Assembly (NCBI GenBank): GCA_003219945.1
Contig: QHQV01000073.1
Location: 1-11,098, forward strand
Direction of reading: 5' to 3'
DNA length: 11,098 bases
Source: Verrucomicrobiota bacterium
GTDB taxonomy: Bacteria; Verrucomicrobiota; Verrucomicrobiia; Chthoniobacterales; UBA10450
Shown piece by piece: positions 6,163 through 11,098 of this stretch (positions within the stretch are counted from its first letter, which is position 1; each line of letters opens with the position of its first letter). The translations under genes and the position numbers were made by a program. A model generated the notes under the pieces. That model was not told where the DNA came from, searched no databases, and saw only the letters and a list, made by a program, of their open reading frames with translations.

Positions 6163-6687
6163 ATGCCGATTACCGCTTTCAGCAGTTTTTCCGACGGTCT
6201 CCAACCGAATCAAAGAAGCCGTGAACATTTCATCACCAACACGAACCTCAATGATGACGATCTCTGGGTGCCATACGCCAGCGGTGTCTGGTTCCAGCCT
6301 TGCTGTTTTAATGTCACTTCAGGTGGATTCACTCTGGTGTTGAAAGGTCTGCCAGGCTCGATGGTTGGAACGCATTACCACGTTGCGGGCGTGCATGGCT
6401 ACACGATGCGCGGTCGTTGGCGATACCTGGAGCACGACTGGATCGCGGAACCCGGCACGTACATTTATGAACCCGCTGGCGAAGCTCACACGCTGGTGAT
6501 CACTGAAGATTCACCAGAACCGATGATCGCCTTTTTCGTCGTCGAAGGCGGCCTCATCTATCTCGACAAGCCAACGAATGGTACTTTCGCTGCGTACGAG
6601 GACGGACTTACTCTTCTCGAGTTAACACGGAAACATTATCGCGACGCTGGTCTCGACGCGCTCAAACTCGACCTACTCGTGCGTTAG
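6163..6687 (+). CDS. Cupin dioxygenase, 2,4'-dihydroxyacetophenone dioxygenase family
   Basis: A single-domain cupin of 174 residues when started at ATG 6163. The metal site is visible: GTHYHVAGVHGYTMRGRW gives H71 and H73 (and H78), EPG follows with E96, and the second cupin motif EPAGEAHTL gives H109. This pattern and the flanks (WVPYASGVWFQP before, PEPMIAFFVVEGGLIYLD after) match the 2,4'-dihydroxyacetophenone dioxygenase family, iron enzymes that cleave an aromatic ketone side chain. Members outside characterised degraders have unproven substrates. The frame is open to GTG 6103 and ATG 6106, giving up to 20 more residues; I prefer 6163 because the length then fits the family and the extra residues fall in repeat-like spacer. 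No Shine-Dalgarno sequence favours either choice. The next gene begins 5 bases after the stop, so the two are probably co-transcribed. Confidence 0.8.
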   Translation: MPITAFSSFSDGLQPNQRSREHFITNTNLNDDDLWVPYASGVWFQPCCFNVTSGGFTLVLKGLPGSMVGTHYHVAGVHGYTMRGRWRYLEHDWIAEPGTYIYEPAGEAHTLVITEDSPEPMIAFFVVEGGLIYLDKPTNGTFAAYEDGLTLLELTRKHYRDAGLDALKLDLLVR

Positions 6688-6692
6688 CCGAT

Positions 6693-7188
6693 ATGACACT
6701 CCAGATGTGGGTGGACCTTGCGCAAATCATCAGCGCGTCGGCAGTGACGTTAACACTGCTTGCGGTGATAATGACGATTCGACAGAACACCAGATCGCAA
6801 AAAGCGCTGGCGGTAGATTCTCTCGCGGCTGCGATCACTTCAATAAACGTTCCAGCAATGAAGTCGCATACGCTCGGTTCTGCGCTGTCCAAGGCGACGG
6901 CGGACTGGGTTCCGCACAGCCGAGAAGAACGAATCATCGCGCACTATTTTCTGTTTTCCTTTTTCAAGCTTTTAGAGAACGCCTGGTATCAGCGGAGAGC
7001 AGGCATCCTCGATCAGGCGCAATGGATCGGATGGGAAACGTTGCTTCGAAAGTATTACCACGCTGATGGGTGTGGGTCGGGTCTGGTGGCTGGGTCGCAA
7101 GGACGCGTACTCCCCGGAATTTCAAAAGTTTTTTTCGGGAACAAAACCGGCTGATGAACTTGGCAGTTTGAACGAATTGTTCGACTAG
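6693..7188 (+). pseudogene. Membrane-anchored protein with a frameshifted C-terminus
   Basis: The ATG frame runs to a TGA at 7152-7154 (153 residues) but stops making sense after about 7050-7065. One helix near the N-terminus (about residues 7-27) is followed by IRQNTRSQKALA and a helical region with FKLLENAWYQRRAGILDQAQWIGWETLL, the pattern of a common uncharacterised family of small membrane-anchored proteins. In that family the chain should continue with a Trp-Trp segment and an S-P-E-F motif. Exactly this is found in the next frame: GVGRVWWLGRKDAYSPEFQKFF (7069-7134) and on to NELFD and TAG at 7186-7188. A one-base gain (or two-base loss) near 7045-7069 explains the shift. It could be true gene damage or a sequencing or assembly error. 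The function is unknown. It follows the cupin gene by 5 bases. Confidence 0.7.
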
Positions 7189-7285
7189 GTTGAGCGCAAT
7201 GGATGAAAGTTCGACGCACTAAAACTGTTCCATAACTGAACCGGATTTCTTTTACCGTAGGCGTTATCCACGCCAAAACACAACG

Positions 7286-7291
7286 AAAGGA
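7286..7291 (+). promoter_or_regulatory. Ribosome binding site of the cytochrome c gene
   Basis: AAAGGA begins 16 bases before the ATG at 7302, within AAAGGAACCAA (7286-7296). The same 11 bases at the same distance precede the metallophosphoesterase start at 1000. Confidence 0.6.
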
Positions 7292-7301
7292 ACCAATTCT
7301 T

Positions 7302-7607
7302 ATGAAATTAACGACCTCTGTGATCATCGCTATCATCATTGGTTTTTCCGGCGCGGCGTTTGGGGCAGATGGCGCAGCGCTATGGGCGCAGAACTGCGCC
7401 TCGTGCCACGGCAAGGACGGCAGCGGCAACACCACGATGGGAAAAAAGCTCGGTGTGAAAGATTACACCAAGAGCCAGAGCTTCAGTGACGCCGAAGCGG
7501 CGAACGTCATCAAGAACGGCAAAGGCAAGATGAAAGCCTATAAAGACAAGCTGTCCGATCCCGACGTAAAAGCATTAGTCGCCTACGTCCGTACGTTGAA
7601 GAAATAA
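7302..7607 (+). CDS. Small periplasmic class I cytochrome c
   Basis: A 101-residue mono-haem cytochrome. Residues 1-22 form a typical signal peptide (MKLTTS, a hydrophobic core, AAFGA), so the mature protein of about 79 residues is periplasmic. The haem attachment site is CASCH (32-36), with His36 as one axial ligand; Met77 in GKGKMKAYKDKL is the likely second one. The C-terminal helix reads DPDVKALVAYVRTL, the usual packing helix of class I c-type cytochromes of the c553/c6 size. Its role is soluble electron transfer. It is a paralogue of the broken cytochrome at 2943-3329, whose C-terminus has the related DPDVRRLIAYLRTL, and could stand in for it. It appears to be a single-gene unit: 113 bases separate it from the gene before, and the next gene converges on it. 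Confidence 0.93.
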   Translation: MKLTTSVIIAIIIGFSGAAFGADGAALWAQNCASCHGKDGSGNTTMGKKLGVKDYTKSQSFSDAEAANVIKNGKGKMKAYKDKLSDPDVKALVAYVRTLKK

Positions 7608-7694
7608 CGCGTTAATCTTTCGAACTGGTCTTGACTGCGGCGGGGGAGAAGCTTCATCCGCGGCGCGACAAAACTCCTTACAGTAGCAAGCTGT

Positions 7695-10600
7695 TTACAT
7701 CTTGCCCGCGGGCTCGGGTTCCGCTTGCGGTTTAGCGACTTTCGGCGACGGCCCTTTCTGTTGTCGTCCGGCTGCAATTCGTTCGATAACATAAAAGGTT
7801 ACCGGGATCAGAAAGATGGCGATTGCCGACGCCGCGATCATTCCGCCAATCACGGTTGAGCCGAGGACACGCCGGGCGACGGCGCCTGAACCGGTGGCAA
7901 ACCAAAGCGGCATAAGGCCGAAGATGAAAGCAAAGGAAGTCATCAGGATGGGGCGAAGACGGAGGCGCGCGCCTTCGAGAGCAGCGTCGAGGAGCGGTTT
8001 ACCTTTTTCGTATTCGTCTTTAGCGAATTCGACGATAAGGATCGCGTTCTTGGCTGCCAGGCCGATTAGCATGATCAGACCAATTTGCGCGTAAATGTTG
8101 TTTTGCATCCCGCGGAGCCAAAGCGTCGCAAACGCGCCAAACACTGCGACCGGTGTCCCGAGCAGTACACTGAAGGGCAACGACCAGCTTTCATAAAGTG
8201 CAGCGAGGATCAGGAATACGAAAATGAGCGACATTCCGAACACGACAGTCGGGGATACACCTTCCTGCGCTTTCTTTTCCTGAAACGACAGACCAAGATA
8301 GTCGTAGCCCATCTCGTTAGGCATTGTTTGGCGAAAAGTTTCCTCGAGCGCGTTCATCGCCTGGTACGAGCTGTAACCAGGCGCGGCAGAACCGTTGATT
8401 TGGGCCGCGCGGTATTCGTTGTAACGCAACGTGAATTCCGGACCGGCGATGTTTTTGATAGTTGAAATGGCATCGAGCGGGACTGGGTTGCCGTTGGCGT
8501 TGCGCACGAAGAACTGGCCAACGTTTTTCGCGTCGGTGCGATAATCGCCTTCGGCCTCTATATACACCTGCCATGTTCGTCCGAATCGATTGAAGTAATT
8601 CACAAAAAAACCGCCCATGAACGTCTGAAGGGTCTGATAGACCTGGCCGAGATCGATCCCTTGCTTGATGACTTTGTCGCGATCGACGTTAACGAAAACC
8701 TGCGGAACGTTTGGCAGAAACGTCGGAATAAGGGTGCCTAGCTCCGGCCGTTTACGCGCCGCGTCCAGAAACGTCTTCAGATTTTGGGCGAGAAAGGCGA
8801 CGTCTTTGCCGGCACGATCTTCCAAAATGAATTGGAATCCGCCGGAAGTGCCCACGCCCGGAATCGCCGGCGGCGGAAACGCGAAGGCGATACCTTCAGT
8901 AAGCCCGGCGAGCTGTTTGTTAATGTTCGCTTTGATGGCGGCGTACTGTTCGTCCGGCTTGGTCCGCTCGCTCCAAGGCTTGAATGTGACGAAGAAGAAC
9001 GCGCTATAAGTATTTTGCACGAGGCTGAGCAAACTGAATCCGACCACGCTGGTCGTGTACTGGACGCCCGGAATCTTACTGAGCATTTCTTCGATTTTGC
9101 GCGCAGCCTCGCCGGTACGTTCGAGCGACGATGCGTCTGGTAACTGAAGCGCGAGATAAACGTAGCCTTGATCTTCTTCAGGTAGGAATCCACTCGGCAA
9201 TCGCGATCCAAACAGTCCCGCGCCGACCGCGAGCACCGCGAGCAGCGCGAAGCTGAGCACCGCTTTTCGAATGGCGAGGCGCGACCAGTTCACGTAACCG
9301 TGTGTTGCGATGCCGAAGACGCGATTGAACCGATCGAAAAACCAGCCAACCGGACCACGCGTTTTCTTTCGCGGGCGGAGCAGCATGGCTGAAAGCGCCG
9401 GGCTCAGGGAGAGCGCGTTGAACGCGGAGAAAATGACGGAGATAGCAATCGTGAGCGCGAACTGTTGATACAACCTGCCGGTGATACCAGGAAGAAATGC
9501 GGTAGGAATAACCACGGCCGAAAGTACGAGTGCAACGCCGATTACTACTCCTGAGACTTCGCGCATTGCCTGCAACGTCGCGTCACGCGGCGACATTCCT
9601 TCTTCAATGTGACGCTCAACTGCTTCGACAACAACGATCGCATCGTCAACCACAAGCCCGATGGCTAGCACAAGTCCGAAAAGCGAAAGCGTGTTGATCG
9701 AGAATCCGAACAACGGGAACACCACAAACGTGCCGAGCAATGACACCGGCACAGCGCACAATGGAATGAGCGTGGCGCGCCAGCCTTGCAAAAAAATGAA
9801 TACGACGATGACGACCAGTGCGAGCGCCTCGAACAACGTTTTAACGATGTCGTTCAATCCTTCAGTAACAGAGAGGGTTTGATCGAGCGAGACGACGAAA
9901 TCCATGTCCGCCGGAAAACGTTGCTTCGCTTCCGCCAATAGCTTGCGCACGCCTTGCGCGGCTTGAACAGCGTTGGTTCCGGGCAGCTGATACACTGCGA
10001 GAATCGCCGCGGGTTGTCCGTTGAGCCTGCCTTTTATGTTGTAAGTTTGCGCGCCGAGATCAATGCGCGCGATGTCCTTCACCCGCACAAACGAACCGTC
10101 CGCGTTCGCCCTAACGACTATCTCGCCAAATTCCTCCGGCGTTTGCAGTCGTCCCTGAGCGCGCACGGTGTAGGTGAATTTTTGTCCACTGGGAATTGGT
10201 TCGCCGCCGACCTGACCCGCCGGGTTCACCGTGTTCTGCTTTTGCACTGCCGTGATGATGTCGGGCACAGTGATACCGAGCTTCGCGAGCTGGTCGGGCT
10301 TCACCCACAGGCGCATAGCGTATTGGCCAGCGCCGAAAATCTGCACATTCCCTATTCCCGGCACGCGTGTCAGTGGATCGAATAGATTAATGTAGCCGTA
10401 ATTGGCGAGAAATGTTCCGTCATAGCTGCCTTTGGGTGAATAAATCGAGATCAGCATCAGTGGTGCCGTTGTCGATTTTTTAACGGTCAGGCCGTAGTTG
10501 TTAACGTCGGCGGGCAATTGCGATTGCGCTTGCGAGACGCGGATCTGCGTCAGCACGTGATCGATGTTCGGGTCGGTTGCGACGTCGAAGTTCACGATCA

Positions 10601-10868
10601 ATCGAATGTCGCCACTGTTCGAGTTGATCGAGTACATGTAGTTCATGTTGTCCACGCCGCTCATCTGCTGCTCGATCGGCGCCGCGACCGCTTGCTCGAT
10701 CGTCAACGCATCCGCCCCGGTGTAGTGCGTTTGCACCTGAATCTCCGGGGGCGCGATTTTCGGATACTGCGCGATCGGCAACGCCAGAATGCAGACGCCG
10801 CCAATGAGCGTCATCAGAATCGCGATGACGATTGCGACGATGGGTCGCCGGACGAAAAACTCGGACAT
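7695..10868 (-). CDS. RND multidrug efflux pump, HAE1/AcrB type
   Basis: A complete 1057-residue inner-membrane proton/drug antiporter of the hydrophobe/amphiphile efflux family. It has the two-fold layout of AcrB: helix 1 at about 10-30, a large periplasmic porter domain, helices 2-6 (about 340-495), a helix near 537-555, a second porter domain from about 560, and helices from about 875 to 1030. The proton relay is intact: Asp408 and Asp409 in [12 protein letters not shown] and Lys940 in [13 protein letters not shown], close to the AcrB numbering. Other hallmarks are RRPI at the N-terminus, GFLPEEDQG (560-568), and the loop region [17 protein letters not shown] (664-680). The C-terminal tail is rich in Lys, Pro and Glu. 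It exports amphiphilic compounds together with an adaptor and an outer-membrane channel. It starts 3 bases after the adaptor's stop, so translation is probably coupled. The exact substrates are unknown. Confidence 0.95.
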   Translation of the reverse strand: MSEFFVRRPIVAIVIAILMTLIGGVCILALPIAQYPKIAPPEIQVQTHYTGADALTIEQAVAAPIEQQMSGVDNMNYMYSINSNSGDIRLIVNFDVATDPNIDHVLTQIRVSQAQSQLPADVNNYGLTVKKSTTAPLMLISIYSPKGSYDGTFLANYGYINLFDPLTRVPGIGNVQIFGAGQYAMRLWVKPDQLAKLGITVPDIITAVQKQNTVNPAGQVGGEPIPSGQKFTYTVRAQGRLQTPEEFGEIVVRANADGSFVRVKDIARIDLGAQTYNIKGRLNGQPAAILAVYQLPGTNAVQAAQGVRKLLAEAKQRFPADMDFVVSLDQTLSVTEGLNDIVKTLFEALALVVIVVFIFLQGWRATLIPLCAVPVSLLGTFVVFPLFGFSINTLSLFGLVLAIGLVVDDAIVVVEAVERHIEEGMSPRDATLQAMREVSGVVIGVALVLSAVVIPTAFLPGITGRLYQQFALTIAISVIFSAFNALSLSPALSAMLLRPRKKTRGPVGWFFDRFNRVFGIATHGYVNWSRLAIRKAVLSFALLAVLAVGAGLFGSRLPSGFLPEEDQGYVYLALQLPDASSLERTGEAARKIEEMLSKIPGVQYTTSVVGFSLLSLVQNTYSAFFFVTFKPWSERTKPDEQYAAIKANINKQLAGLTEGIAFAFPPPAIPGVGTSGGFQFILEDRAGKDVAFLAQNLKTFLDAARKRPELGTLIPTFLPNVPQVFVNVDRDKVIKQGIDLGQVYQTLQTFMGGFFVNYFNRFGRTWQVYIEAEGDYRTDAKNVGQFFVRNANGNPVPLDAISTIKNIAGPEFTLRYNEYRAAQINGSAAPGYSSYQAMNALEETFRQTMPNEMGYDYLGLSFQEKKAQEGVSPTVVFGMSLIFVFLILAALYESWSLPFSVLLGTPVAVFGAFATLWLRGMQNNIYAQIGLIMLIGLAAKNAILIVEFAKDEYEKGKPLLDAALEGARLRLRPILMTSFAFIFGLMPLWFATGSGAVARRVLGSTVIGGMIAASAIAIFLIPVTFYVIERIAAGRQQKGPSPKVAKPQAEPEPAGKM

Positions 10869-10871
10869 TTG

Positions 10872-11098
10872 TTAAGGCTTTTTTTGCTGGTCCGCTTTTG
10901 AAACCAACGCGTCGGCGGGAGGGGTCCAATCTTTTGCGATGACTGTCGATCCTTCGCGCGCTTTTTGGAGTCCTTGCACAACAACTTTGTCACCCGGCTT
11001 GAGACCTTCAGTGACTTCCCACATCGCGCCAATGCGTTCGCCCATTTTCACCGGCCGAATACTCACTTTATTGTCATCGCCTACCACTGCGACTTGAT
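10872..11098 (-). CDS. RND periplasmic adaptor protein, C-terminal end only
   Basis: The last 75 or so residues of a membrane fusion protein of the AcrA/MexA type; the rest lies beyond the window. The visible part, QVAVVGDDNKVSIRPVKMG, then an ERIGAMWEVTEGLKPGDKVVVQGL segment, is the typical membrane-proximal beta domain with the conserved GLKPGDKVV turn. A polar tail rich in Lys and Ala ends in QQKKP. The protein links the inner-membrane pump to the outer-membrane channel in the periplasm. It is the upstream gene of the operon and its TAA lies 3 bases before the pump's ATG. Confidence 0.9.
   Translation of the reverse strand, partial: QVAVVGDDNKVSIRPVKMGERIGAMWEVTEGLKPGDKVVVQGLQKAREGSTVIAKDWTPPADALVSKADQQKKP

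Noticed and set aside
5982..6164. Minus-strand frame through the palindromic repeat (60 codons)
   Set aside because: It reads through repeat arms and spacer; such frames arise by chance in repeats and no domain is seen.
7608..7694. Bidirectional terminator between the converging cytochrome c and pump genes
   Set aside because: Only a 4-bp GCGG/CCGC pairing without a T tract was found, too weak to call.
8085..8465. Plus-strand frame within the pump gene (126 codons)
   Set aside because: Antisense shadow of the RND gene; no domain and no start signal.
10518..10901. Plus-strand frame opposite the pump start (127 codons)
   Set aside because: It is highly arginine- and aspartate-rich, a typical antisense shadow of a GC-rich coding region.

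Overview
The window looks like chromosomal DNA from a free-living, probably soil-dwelling Gram-negative bacterium. An RND efflux pump, a Tat-exported enzyme and exported haem and copper proteins all imply a periplasm. The moderately GC-rich composition, weak or absent Shine-Dalgarno sequences before most genes, scattered palindromic repeats and the mix of families would fit Verrucomicrobiota (for example Chthoniobacterales) or a similar phylum. That placement is inference; nothing in the window proves it. There is no rRNA, tRNA, CRISPR array, integrase or transposase gene.

Layout. Bases 2-775 hold the 3' part of a ferritin-like protein, closed by a strong intrinsic terminator (793-831). Bases 1000-2860 form a plus-strand run of three exported or membrane genes: a Tat-dependent metallophosphoesterase, a small type-1 copper protein (cupredoxin) and a four-helix DUF2231 membrane protein. 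A fourth member, a c-type cytochrome, follows at about 2943-3329 but is broken by a pair of opposite frameshifts. Bases 3330-3564 are debris, including a 39-base relic of the start of an aminotransferase gene that resembles the intact one 1.3 kb downstream. On the minus strand, 3565-4419 encodes a SAM-dependent methyltransferase of the leucine carboxyl methyltransferase type. It is divergent from an intact class I/II PLP aminotransferase (4620-5804).

Bases 5805-6162 are a spacer with a two-armed inverted repeat, each arm itself a hairpin. Then come a cupin of the 2,4'-dihydroxyacetophenone dioxygenase family (6163-6687), a small membrane-anchored protein whose 3' end is frameshifted (6693-7188), and an intact small periplasmic cytochrome c (7302-7607). 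On the minus strand, 7695-11098 is an efflux operon: the C-terminus of a periplasmic adaptor followed, 3 bases later, by a complete HAE1-type RND pump.

How the genes fit together. The 1000-3329 block is the most suggestive group: exported phosphoesterase, blue copper protein, histidine-rich membrane protein and cytochrome c look like an envelope redox module whose haem-carrying partner has decayed here. The intact cytochrome c at 7302 shares an 11-base leader at identical spacing with the phosphoesterase gene. The remaining genes look like separate units. I found no convincing new defence or mobile system. The best leads are the redox cluster, the gene debris at 2943-3564, and the repeat-rich spacer.
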